From Dyadobacter chenhuakuii (GTDB taxonomy: Bacteria > Bacteroidota > Bacteroidia > Cytophagales > Spirosomataceae), in the NCBI RefSeq assembly GCF_023821985.2, contig NZ_CP098805.1, positions 2,728,001-2,792,000 of the forward strand: DNA of 64,000 nucleotides, given 5' to 3'. Shown in pieces: positions 34,893 to 43,777 of the stretch. The notes under the pieces were generated by a model. It saw only the letters and a program-made list of their open reading frames with translations, made no database searches and had not been told where the DNA came from. Both the position numbers and the translations under genes were made by a program. Every line of letters starts with the position of its first letter. The first letter of the stretch is position 1.

Positions 34893-36422
34893 TCAGAGCG
34901 CTACGTGGTAGTTAGGGTCGTCGACGATATTTACTTCGATTACATCCTGTGCATTGGCCAATAACCTGCGACAATCGGGGCTCAAATGTGTCAGGTGGAC
35001 TTTTTTGCCTGCTTTCTGATACTTTTCAGTGATCTTATTAAGCGCTTCAATGCCAGACATATCTGCAACCCGGCTTTCAGAGAAATCAATAATTACTTTT
35101 TCCGGATCACTAGCAATGTCGAACTTCTCGGAAAATGCAGTTACCGATCCGAAAAACAGCGGGCCGTAGATTTTATAATGTTTGACGCCGTTTTCATCAA
35201 TCATTTTTTGCGCGCGGATCCGTTTGGCACTCTCCCAGGCGAATACCAATGCCGAAATAATGACGCCAATAAGGACAGCCAGGGCGAGATTATGCAGGTA
35301 AATCGTGATCGCCGCAACCAGTATCCCTACAAACACATCCTGCTTGGGCATTTTATTAATAATCCTGAAACTCACCCACTCGAAAGTCCCGATCGCGACC
35401 ATGAACATGACACCTGTAAGTGCGGCCATGGGAACGAGTTCAATGACAGGCGCACCGAAAAGAATGATCATGAGAATGGTCAGTGAAGCGATAATACCTG
35501 ATAATCTGGCCCTTGCGCCTGCCGAAAGGTTGACCAGCGTTTGCGCGATCATGGGGCATCCACCCATTCCGGTGAAAAAACCATTTAAAATATTTGCACT
35601 CCCCTGTGCAATGCATTCCCTGTTTCCATCACCCCGCGTCCCGGTTATTTCGTCCACCAGATTCAATGTAAGAAGTCCTTCGGTAAGCCCCACCGCACCC
35701 ATAACCAGGGCATATGGAAAAATAATCTGTAATGTGGAGAAATTGAGCGGGATGTCCGGAATGTGAAAAGGAGGAAACCCGCCGCTTACGGACGCAATGT
35801 CGCGCACTGTTTTGGTTTCAATTCCCAATCCCAGGACAACGAGGGATACGATAATGATTGCAACCAGTGAAGGCGGAACTGCCTTCGTAAGTTTTGGAAA
35901 AATGATAATAATGCCGATCGTAAGCGCCACCAAACCAGCCATAACCAGTAACGGCGCACCTGCTAACCAGGTAGTTTCACCATTTACAACCGTTTTGAAC
36001 TGTTCCAGCTGCGACATAAAAATGACCACTGCCAAACCATTCACAAAGCCATACATGACTGGCTGCGGCACCAAACGCACAAACTTCCCGAACTTGAATA
36101 TGCCGACCAGTATTTGAAAAACCCCGGCCAACGCCACCGCTGCAAACACATATTCCACCCCGTGCGATTGCATAAGCGCGATCAATACAATCACCGTGGC
36201 TCCCGCTCCGCCCGAAATCAAGCCCGGCCGCCCGCCGAAAATGGACGTGACCAAGCCCATAATGAATGCTGCATAAAGCCCGACCAAAGGTGAAAAACCA
36301 GCCAGAATAGCAAAAGAGAGCGATTCCGGCATCATCGTCATTGCGACGGTCAGTCCGGCTAATATTTCATTTTTATAATTTACTTTCTGCTTGAAATCGA
36401 ACAGATTAAAGAAGCTTTTCAT
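34893..36422 (-). CDS. SulP-family inorganic anion transporter
   Basis: A 509-residue SLC26/SulP protein with about 12-14 transmembrane segments. The N-terminal signature is LAGLTVAMTMMPESLSFAILAGFSPLVGLYAAFIMG, followed by ISGGAGATVIVLIAL. The C-terminal STAS domain (residues ~410-509) includes VIIDFSESRVADMSGIEALNKITEKY, where the serine position of anti-sigma antagonist domains lies. It may carry sulfate, bicarbonate or another anion; bicarbonate is typical of related non-proteobacterial members. A single-gene unit. The 270 bp upstream to the sigma gene contain no recognisable motif. Confidence 0.9.
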   Translation of the reverse strand: MKSFFNLFDFKQKVNYKNEILAGLTVAMTMMPESLSFAILAGFSPLVGLYAAFIMGLVTSIFGGRPGLISGGAGATVIVLIALMQSHGVEYVFAAVALAGVFQILVGIFKFGKFVRLVPQPVMYGFVNGLAVVIFMSQLEQFKTVVNGETTWLAGAPLLVMAGLVALTIGIIIIFPKLTKAVPPSLVAIIIVSLVVLGLGIETKTVRDIASVSGGFPPFHIPDIPLNFSTLQIIFPYALVMGAVGLTEGLLTLNLVDEITGTRGDGNRECIAQGSANILNGFFTGMGGCPMIAQTLVNLSAGARARLSGIIASLTILMIILFGAPVIELVPMAALTGVMFMVAIGTFEWVSFRIINKMPKQDVFVGILVAAITIYLHNLALAVLIGVIISALVFAWESAKRIRAQKMIDENGVKHYKIYGPLFFGSVTAFSEKFDIASDPEKVIIDFSESRVADMSGIEALNKITEKYQKAGKKVHLTHLSPDCRRLLANAQDVIEVNIVDDPNYHVAL

Positions 36423-36693
36423 TTATGGATTTATTATATCATTCTGTTTCAGGAGCTGAGCCAGCCCATCATTGCAGCCCGAACCACCTGACAACTTCCC
36501 GCGAACAGCGTTGTGTAGCAACAGCAAAAGTATAAGGAAGATCTTCATAAATGGTGATGGAGCCCACTTTTAAACCACAGAAAAGCTGGCCCATTGCAAC
36601 CCATAGGCGGCTATATTCAATACGATGCTAAGTAAAAGACGTTATGGCAGGCCTTTCGACTTACTTAAAGCCTTCAGAATATCCAATCTTCTA

Positions 36694-37263
36694 ATGCTAA
36701 GCCAGCCGATGGACGGAAATGTTGATGAACAGCAGTTATGGAAAGCATTTCAGTCGGGCAGCGAGGATGCCTACACCCACCTTTACCGGCTGCATGTGAA
36801 GGCCATGTATCGTTACGGGATGAGCCTGGTGCCGGTTTCAGAAGCTTTTGTGCTGGACTGCATTCATGATGTTTTCACCGAGATCTGGATAAAAAGGGAG
36901 CGGCTTTCTCTTCCTGAACACATTCGTCACTATCTGCTCAAAGCATTAAAAATCAGAATAATTCATCTATTGAAACGGCAGGAAAAATCACATTCGCCGA
37001 TTACACAGGCAGATTTAGACGATCTGTGGTCCGAGCCTTCCACGGATGAAGTTTACGCCGAAAAAGAAGAAGCTGAAAACCGGCAGGAGCTGATGCGCAG
37101 GCTGGTCGCACTGCTTCCGCATCGCCAGCAGGAGGCGATCAGACTTCGTTACACCGAAAATATGGATTATCAGGAAATAGGAAACATCCTTTCAGTGAAC
37201 CGGCAATCGGCGCAGAACCTTGTCCACCGTGCTGTTCAAAAACTTCGTGAGTGGCTGAAATAG
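36694..37263 (+). CDS. ECF RNA polymerase sigma factor (FecI-like)
   Basis: About 189 residues from the ATG at 36694 (36625 and 36709 are alternatives). Region 2 contains LWKAFQSGSEDAYTHLYRLHVKAMYRYG ... DCIHDVFTEIWIKRERL. Region 4 contains LVALLPHRQQEAIRLRYTENMDYQEIGNILSVNRQSAQNLVHRAVQKLREWL. It heads a trans-envelope signalling set with the FecR-type anti-sigma factor (102-bp gap) and an STN-containing SusC, so it should respond to the ligand of that porin and activate the downstream locus. Confidence 0.9.
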   Translation: MLSQPMDGNVDEQQLWKAFQSGSEDAYTHLYRLHVKAMYRYGMSLVPVSEAFVLDCIHDVFTEIWIKRERLSLPEHIRHYLLKALKIRIIHLLKRQEKSHSPITQADLDDLWSEPSTDEVYAEKEEAENRQELMRRLVALLPHRQQEAIRLRYTENMDYQEIGNILSVNRQSAQNLVHRAVQKLREWLK

Positions 37264-37365
37264 CCATATTTTATTCTGCATTTGCAAATTTTTTACTTTT
37301 TTTCAATGGCAAGTGAGTATGATCATAGCTGTTTTGTTATATACTGATAAATAACAGGCAGTAAT

Positions 37366-38487
37366 GTGATTAAAGACTACACAAATTTCAGCGTAATTGA
37401 CCTGGCGATAGATGATGCCTTCCTGCGGCACTATTTGTTACCAAGCCCTGAATCCGATCTGTTTTGGTACAATTGGCTGCGCGATAATCCGGGACAAGCA
37501 ACAGACTGGGAGGAAGCCCGCAAGCTGGTAGAAGCAGTCCTGCTTGGATTAAAGGACTACACACGCATTTATCTTTCGGAAGAAGCAGAAGAAGAGTTGC
37601 TTCAAAGAATCTGGGCGACCAATCGCTCCGCGCAGCCGGACCGGGAAAAGGTCGTTCCGATGGTAAGCTGGCAACATAGCCGCCTGTTGGCCGCATGCGT
37701 GGTGCTGGCTATCCTTGCCGCGGGTTACTGGTTTGTATGGCAGCATGATGCAGCAGGTTCCATGTATCAGAAGCAGGTTTCCCAATTACAGGATACGCGC
37801 ATTGAAAAGGTTAACTCACTTTCACAGCCGCAAATATTCTACCTTCCCGACAGCAGTTCCGTGCTCCTGTTTCCTGCCAGTAAGATGAGCTATTCAAGCG
37901 CCTATAACAATGAGAACCGCAATGTATACTTGTCGGGCAAAGCGATTTTTGACGTTCGTAAAAATCCGGAGCGGCCGTTTTTGGTATATGCCAATGAAAT
38001 TATAACCAAAGTACTCGGCACACGCTTCGAAGTAAGTGCTTTTGAAAAAGACGCGGATGTAATCGTAAAGGTGCAGAGCGGCCAAGTATCTGTTTATCAG
38101 GAAAAAGAATACAGTAACAGCTCGGGACAGCATTCAGAAAAAGCGGGCGTGCTGCTCTTGCCCAACCAGCAGGTCGTGTTCAAACGGACTGGCGAACAGT
38201 TCAACAAAGCACTGGTTGAAAGTCCTGCATTACTCCCGGCTGCACCTGTCAGCGCATTTGTGTATGATGAAACCCCGGTGTTGAGGGTTTTGGAAGAAAT
38301 TGAAATGGCTTACGGTGTTGATATTGTCTTCAGTGACGAATTACTCCAAAGCTGCGAGCTTACCGCAAATCTGAGCGAGGAGCCCCTGCGTGGCAAGCTG
38401 GATATCATTTGCCGGTCCATCGGCGCTACTTATGAGATTGTGGATGCGCAGATCATTATCACTTCCAAAGGCTGCAAAGAGATTTGA
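37366..38487 (+). CDS. FecR-family anti-sigma factor
   Basis: 373 residues from a GTG start. The cytosolic N-terminal ~105 residues bind the sigma factor (AIDDAFLRHYLLPSPESDLFWYNWL). One membrane helix is LLAACVVLAILAAGYWFVW. The periplasmic FecR domain has IFYLPDSSSVLLFPASKMSYS and VYLSGKAIFDVRKNPERPFLVYANEIITKVLGTRFEV, and the DUF4974-type C-terminus has DETPVLRVLEEIEMAYGVDIVFSDELLQSCELTANLSEEPL. The last domain contacts the STN domain of the partner porin. GTG is the only plausible start: an overlapping ATG is out of frame. Confidence 0.9.
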   Translation: MIKDYTNFSVIDLAIDDAFLRHYLLPSPESDLFWYNWLRDNPGQATDWEEARKLVEAVLLGLKDYTRIYLSEEAEEELLQRIWATNRSAQPDREKVVPMVSWQHSRLLAACVVLAILAAGYWFVWQHDAAGSMYQKQVSQLQDTRIEKVNSLSQPQIFYLPDSSSVLLFPASKMSYSSAYNNENRNVYLSGKAIFDVRKNPERPFLVYANEIITKVLGTRFEVSAFEKDADVIVKVQSGQVSVYQEKEYSNSSGQHSEKAGVLLLPNQQVVFKRTGEQFNKALVESPALLPAAPVSAFVYDETPVLRVLEEIEMAYGVDIVFSDELLQSCELTANLSEEPLRGKLDIICRSIGATYEIVDAQIIITSKGCKEI

Positions 38488-38562
38488 ATACCTATTCCTA
38501 AACCCTAATCCTAAATCACCGCCCTATGAAAGGAAACACATAAACTACCGCCGCAAAAATTA

Positions 38563-38589
38563 GCCAACGATGCTTGCTCCATCGTTGGC
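38563..38589 (+). promoter_or_regulatory. 10-bp hairpin in the fecR-susC intergenic region
   Basis: GCCAACGATG and CATCGTTGGC form a perfect 10-bp stem with a 7-nt loop, 88 nt upstream of the susC-like ATG at 38677. No T-run follows, so it is more likely an mRNA processing or stability element or operator than a terminator; it could set different levels of FecR and the porin. Confidence 0.45.
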
Positions 38590-38676
38590 CGGAATTCCTT
38601 CGATAACAGCCTTGCCAGACTGACGGGGAATCCTTTGTCCGAACTTTTCAATCATTACGAACAAACAATCAAAAAT

Positions 38677-41600
38677 ATGGAACATGCCAGAAATTTACTA
38701 TTCCTATGTATGAAAATCTCGTTGGTGCAAATACTGCTGCTATGCGCATTTTTTGGTGTTTCCTGGGCAAATGACCTGTCGGCGCAGGAGTTGCTCAACC
38801 AGCGGCTTTCGCTGGACCTGAAAGAGAAAAAGATGAAAATGGTGCTCAAAGAGATTGAAAAATCGGCTGATGTACACTTTTCGTATAGTCCCCAGGTTAT
38901 CGAATCCGGCAGGATGGTCAGTATCACTGTAAAAGACGCTACGCTGGGCGAAGTGCTCAAACAACTGCTCACGCCTTTACAGATTTCCTACGATGTAACC
39001 GGCAAGCAGATTGTGCTCAGCTATGCTCCCCAAATGCTTAAACCTACGAAAGAAAATAATCCCGGCTCGTCCGCTCCGATCGATAAATCGATAAATGGCC
39101 GCGTGACCGATGACAAGGGTGATGCGCTGCCGGGCGTGAGCATTATGATCAAAGGACGCACGCAGGGAACCACCACGGACAACGACGGCTATTACAAACT
39201 GACCGTACCGGATGGCCCGGTTTCCCTCATTTTCAGCTTTGTTGGATACACCAGTCAGGAAGTGGCCGCAGACAAAAGCAGCATTGATATCCAACTTACA
39301 GCAGATATCAAATCGCTGACCGAAATGGTGGTGGTGGGTTATGGAGTACAAAAGAAAACATCCGTAACCGCGGCAGTTTCTACATTGAAAGGTGAAGAAG
39401 TCGGCGATATCCCGATCACGAATTTAAGCAACAGTCTGGGAGGGCGGCTGTCCGGTGTGATTGTAAAACAGGGTTCGGGAGAGCCCGGACGCGACGGATC
39501 CAGCATTTTTATCCGCGGCATCTCTTCTACCGGGGCCAATCAGCCGCTTCTGATCGTTGATAATATCCCTAGAAACTTCCAGCATTTAGATCCCAATACG
39601 ATCGAATCTTTCACGATTTTGAAAGATGCCGCTGCCGTGGCTCCCTACGGTGTTGCCGGTGCAAATGGTGTTGTGCTTGTGACTACTAAACGAGGAAAAA
39701 AAGGCACGCCAAGCCTTACATACAATGGTTATGTAGGTTTTCAAAACCCGACTGTCCTACCCGACTATGCAAGCGCGCACCAGTTTGGCTTACTAAAAAA
39801 TGCAGCTGCCGAATCGGCTGGTCTGCCAAAACCTTATACAGATGAAGAGCTGCAAAAATTCATTGACGGATCGGATACCGACAAATATCCGAACCATGAC
39901 GTACGTAAAGAGCTCATTGCCCGGAATGCAGTAATCACGACGCATAACATTGAGCTTTCGGGCGGAGCCGAGCGTGTATCGTATTATGCCAGTGTGGGTT
40001 ATCAGCATCAGGCTGGTATGTGGCACGCAACCAACAACAACCGGTACAATCTTGCATTAAACCTGGACGCGAACGTAACAAACTCTACCAAAATTTCCCT
40101 GAACCTTAATGGCCGGGTACAAAAATCGCTTTACCCATCCATTAATACCGCGCGGATTTTCGAGCTGCTGCATTATGCCCATCCCCAGAACGGGCCGCTG
40201 TTTTTCAGCAATGGAATGAACGGTTCCTATGTGACTGGCAGCATTCTGAACAGCGGTTACCAGCGGGATAATACCACCAGCATTTACACGCAACTTTCCA
40301 TAGAGCAGCAGATCCCATTTATTGAAGGACTGAGCTTGAAAGGCACCATTGCCTACGATCCTACGACTGAAATGAGTAAACTCTGGACGTTACCCGTGCA
40401 TCTGGCGTCTATCAATACTTCTCAGAAACCATATGTGATCACCGATGGTATTTTTGGTCAGACAAAACCGTCACTGAACATGAGCACGGCGAAAAATCAC
40501 CAGCTCACCTACCAGGCCGGCCTGAACTACAACCGCTCTTTCGGAAAAAACAACATTGGGGTTTTAGGTTTATTTGAAGCAAAAGCAAACGAGTTCATGA
40601 CCCTTGCTGCGACCCGCAGGAACTATAATCTGGCGATCGACGAGATCAATATGGGCAGTAGCAGTAATGCGGATATGACAACCAGCGGGACTTCCAGCTC
40701 AGCGCGGCAAGTGGGTGTGGTTTATCGTGTCACTTACGATTATGCAGATAAATATTTACTTGAAGCGAGCGGTCGCTACGATGGAAGCTACTTTTTTTCA
40801 CCTGAACAAAGGTTCGGCTTTTTCCCGGCATTCTCAGCGGGTTGGAGGCTGTCGGAGGAGCCGTTTTTGAAAGGAAAAGTGCGCTGGCTGGACAACCTTA
40901 AAGTGAGGGCATCTTATGGAGAAGTTGGCGCACTTGCCGGAAGCCCGTTCCAGTATCTCAGTACATACAATGTGGTTGGCCCGGCATATGTGATTGGCGG
41001 AGGCGCGGTACAAGCCGTTCGAGAGCGCAATCAGGCCAATCCGAATATTACCTGGGAAAGGGCCAGAAAAACCGACATTGGTCTGGAAGGGACATTGTGG
41101 CAGGGGCTTTTGAATTTTGAAGTGGATTATTTCTACGAAAAACGTTCTAATATGCTCGTCAACCCAGACGTGGTCCTTCCGCTGGAATACGGCATCGGGC
41201 TGAGCCAGGTCAACGACGGGATCATGGACAACCGTGGTTTCGACCTCTCGCTGGGATCCAATTACCGCGTTTCCAACGATCTGCAAATATCACTTTCAGG
41301 AAACCTGACTTATGCTAAGAACAAAGTGTTACAGGTGTTTGAAACAGCCACTACTTTCAATAACCCCAACAGAAGGCTTACCGGCCGGCCGCTGGGCACG
41401 CAGTTCGGTTTCCATTCCCTGGGCTTTTTTCAGGTGGAGGATTTTGATGATGCGGGCGCGCTCAAACCGGGGATTGCAGTTCAGCCCTGGGGCAAAGTGC
41501 AGCCGGGAGATATCCGGTACGAAGACCTCGACGGCGATGGGCGTATCAATGACAATGACATTACAACCATCGGCGATCCCGTTGCAAGTCCGCGCATTAT

Positions 41601-42060
41601 CTACGGAATTTCTCCTGGTGTCAAATACAAAAACTTTAATCTGGACATGCTCTTTCAAGGCGCGGGCAAAACCAACTTTTATTACGATCTGGATGCAGGA
41701 TGGGCCTTTTTTAACGGAATGGGTGCATTCGCAAACCACATGGATTACTGGACGCCCGAGAACCGCAATGCCAGCAATCCGCGGATCACAGCTGCTCCAA
41801 CCACCAATAACACCCAGCGGTCGAGCTTTTGGATGGGCAATGCAAAATATCTCCGGCTGAAAACGGTCACCTTTTCCTACAACATTCCGGCTGTGGTAAC
41901 CAAGAAAATCAGGACCCAGAGTGCCCGGGTATATGTATCTGCGCAGAACCTGTTTACCTGGACGCCTCTGCGCAATTTTGATCCTGAAATAGGAAATAAC
42001 CTGGGCCGTGGTTATCCGCAGCAAAAAGTGACTTCAATTGGTCTGAACATTACGTTTTAA
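38677..42060 (+). CDS. SusC-family TonB-dependent transducer with STN domain
   Basis: 1127 residues from the ATG at 38677; a TTG 42 bp upstream is less likely and a further ATG lies at 38710. Order: signal peptide (LVQILLLCAFFGVSWANDLSA), secretin/TonB short N-terminal domain (LSLDLKEKKMKMVLKEIEKSADVHFSY ... LKQLLTPLQISYDV), carboxypeptidase-regulatory-like domain (NGRVTDDKGDALPGVSIMIKGRTQGT), plug (NIRG-like FIRGISSTGANQPLLIVDN ... ILKDAAAVAPYGVAGANGVVLVTTKRG) and barrel ending in GLNITF. The STN domain relays ligand binding to FecR. It imports the substrate of the downstream enzymes. Confidence 0.94.
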   Translation: MEHARNLLFLCMKISLVQILLLCAFFGVSWANDLSAQELLNQRLSLDLKEKKMKMVLKEIEKSADVHFSYSPQVIESGRMVSITVKDATLGEVLKQLLTPLQISYDVTGKQIVLSYAPQMLKPTKENNPGSSAPIDKSINGRVTDDKGDALPGVSIMIKGRTQGTTTDNDGYYKLTVPDGPVSLIFSFVGYTSQEVAADKSSIDIQLTADIKSLTEMVVVGYGVQKKTSVTAAVSTLKGEEVGDIPITNLSNSLGGRLSGVIVKQGSGEPGRDGSSIFIRGISSTGANQPLLIVDNIPRNFQHLDPNTIESFTILKDAAAVAPYGVAGANGVVLVTTKRGKKGTPSLTYNGYVGFQNPTVLPDYASAHQFGLLKNAAAESAGLPKPYTDEELQKFIDGSDTDKYPNHDVRKELIARNAVITTHNIELSGGAERVSYYASVGYQHQAGMWHATNNNRYNLALNLDANVTNSTKISLNLNGRVQKSLYPSINTARIFELLHYAHPQNGPLFFSNGMNGSYVTGSILNSGYQRDNTTSIYTQLSIEQQIPFIEGLSLKGTIAYDPTTEMSKLWTLPVHLASINTSQKPYVITDGIFGQTKPSLNMSTAKNHQLTYQAGLNYNRSFGKNNIGVLGLFEAKANEFMTLAATRRNYNLAIDEINMGSSSNADMTTSGTSSSARQVGVVYRVTYDYADKYLLEASGRYDGSYFFSPEQRFGFFPAFSAGWRLSEEPFLKGKVRWLDNLKVRASYGEVGALAGSPFQYLSTYNVVGPAYVIGGGAVQAVRERNQANPNITWERARKTDIGLEGTLWQGLLNFEVDYFYEKRSNMLVNPDVVLPLEYGIGLSQVNDGIMDNRGFDLSLGSNYRVSNDLQISLSGNLTYAKNKVLQVFETATTFNNPNRRLTGRPLGTQFGFHSLGFFQVEDFDDAGALKPGIAVQPWGKVQPGDIRYEDLDGDGRINDNDITTIGDPVASPRIIYGISPGVKYKNFNLDMLFQGAGKTNFYYDLDAGWAFFNGMGAFANHMDYWTPENRNASNPRITAAPTTNNTQRSSFWMGNAKYLRLKTVTFSYNIPAVVTKKIRTQSARVYVSAQNLFTWTPLRNFDPEIGNNLGRGYPQQKVTSIGLNITF

Positions 42061-42081
42061 AACCCGCTAAATCACCATATC

Positions 42082-43731
42082 ATGATAAACATCGAGATTA
42101 TACGTAATTATAGTGGCAAGTGTCTGTTAATCTGCCTTTTTCTGACACAACTGTCCTGCTCCAAATTCCTGGAAGTTGAATCCAGGGAACAGGTTTCTGA
42201 CGCTACCCTTTGGCAAACGACAGGCAATGCCGACCTTTTTCTGAACAATGTTTACTCCGGTCTGCCCGGCCCGTTTAACACATATGATCCGGGTGAAAAT
42301 TTCACGGATAATGCCATGAACGGCGTGAATGGAACGGCAAGCCGGACACTTTACGCAAATTCCGTTTATACGCCGAGTAACACCCCCAATGTCTGGAATT
42401 TGTATAACAGCATCCGGGCCGCCAACCTATTCATTTCCAAAGCCACGGCATCGCCACTTGCCGATGACTGGAAGAAATTGAGGCTGGCAGAGGCAAGGTT
42501 TGTGCGGGCTTACTATTATACGCTTTTATGGACCAATCACGGCGGTGTTCCCATTATCACCGATGTACTGAACCAGAGCGAGCAGGACGATGAGATTTTC
42601 CGTGCACGAAATACAGCGGAGGAAACTTACCAGTTCATTGTCAGCGAATGTGCGGCTATTGCCAATGATCTGCCCCTAACTGCCGAAGCCGGCCGCGCTT
42701 CAAAAGGGGCAGCATTAACCTTGCAGGGTTTTTGCGAGCTATACCAGGCAAGTGCGCTTTATAATCCTTCAAACGACAAAGCAAAATGGTTGCAGGCCGC
42801 AAAAACCAATAAACAGGTGATTGACCTTGCTGCCTACACCCTGTTTCCGAACTATGAAACCATGTTATTGGAAGCCAATAACAACAACAGTGAAGTCATT
42901 TTTGCCAAACAATATCTTGGCGGCACTTCCCTGGGGGCGGGTAAAGAAGGACTGTACGGGCCCTGGATCGTGGGCGGGATCCAGTTTGCTTACGGCGGCG
43001 TGAATCCTACGCAGGAGTTGGTGGATGAGTACGCAATGGCAAATGGCCTGCCTATCTCCGATCCCGCTTCTGGCTATGATCCCCAAAAACCTTATGTCAA
43101 TCGGGAAAAGCGCTTTTATCAGTCTGTTATCTATGATGGTGCATTGTGGCTGGACAAGGAAATGGTCATGAAACAGGGTGTCGGCAGTCGGAATGCGACT
43201 GATTTGAGTAATACAAATGAAGCAACGAACACAGGCTATTATCTCAAAAAAGGGCTTGATCCAAAATATGCAGTCAACGGAGATCACAAGCTAAGCAGCG
43301 CAAATTTTGTGATATTCCGCTTCGCGGAGGTGCTGCTGAGCTATGCAGAAGCACAGAATGAAGCGATAGGGCCCGATGTGTCAGTATATGAAGCCATTAA
43401 CGCGGTTAGAAAACGAGCTGAGCTTCCAGCATTGAAAGCAGGACTTACCCAGGCGCAAATGCGCACGGCGATCCAACGGGAGCGACGGGTAGAACTGGCT
43501 TTTGAGGAGAAAAGATGGTACGACCTGATGCGTTTGAAACTGGCTGAGAAAAATCTGAATGGTACGGTTCATGCCATGGTGATCGAACAGACAGGAGGAA
43601 AGTGGGTATACAAAATAGTGCCTGCGCCAGAGGGTGCGAGAGCATTTTTTGCCAATAAAAACTACGTATTCCCTATTCCGCAGAATGCTATTGACAGAAA
43701 TTCAAAGCTGACCCAAAACCCTAATTACTAG
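42082..43731 (+). CDS. SusD/RagB-family outer-membrane lipoprotein
   Basis: 549 residues with a lipoprotein signal (CLLICLFLTQLSCSKF). Typical SusD features: TTGNADLFLNNVYSGLP at the N-terminus, RLAEARFVRAYYYTLLWTNHGGVPIITD, RFAEVLLSYAEAQNEA, RRVELAFEEKRWYDLMRLKLAE and the C-terminal YVFPIPQNAIDRNSKLTQNPNY. It forms the capture complex with the preceding SusC (21-bp gap). Confidence 0.93.
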   Translation: MINIEIIRNYSGKCLLICLFLTQLSCSKFLEVESREQVSDATLWQTTGNADLFLNNVYSGLPGPFNTYDPGENFTDNAMNGVNGTASRTLYANSVYTPSNTPNVWNLYNSIRAANLFISKATASPLADDWKKLRLAEARFVRAYYYTLLWTNHGGVPIITDVLNQSEQDDEIFRARNTAEETYQFIVSECAAIANDLPLTAEAGRASKGAALTLQGFCELYQASALYNPSNDKAKWLQAAKTNKQVIDLAAYTLFPNYETMLLEANNNNSEVIFAKQYLGGTSLGAGKEGLYGPWIVGGIQFAYGGVNPTQELVDEYAMANGLPISDPASGYDPQKPYVNREKRFYQSVIYDGALWLDKEMVMKQGVGSRNATDLSNTNEATNTGYYLKKGLDPKYAVNGDHKLSSANFVIFRFAEVLLSYAEAQNEAIGPDVSVYEAINAVRKRAELPALKAGLTQAQMRTAIQRERRVELAFEEKRWYDLMRLKLAEKNLNGTVHAMVIEQTGGKWVYKIVPAPEGARAFFANKNYVFPIPQNAIDRNSKLTQNPNY

Positions 43732-43777
43732 GACAGGAATAAGATAAGGTCAGTACTCATTCAAATAGATTGCTATA

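Noticed and set aside
34702..34911. 69-residue plus-strand open frame before sulP
   Set aside because: No recognisable features, overlaps the sulP end and contains the terminator hairpin.
36645..36660. TGGCAG-N5-TCGAC 49 nt before the sigma-factor start
   Set aside because: Correct distance but the -12 part does not match (TCGAC).
36625..36693. 23-residue N-terminal extension of the sigma factor
   Set aside because: Sequence is basic and unlike FecI proteins; ATGs at 36694 or 36709 give the normal length.
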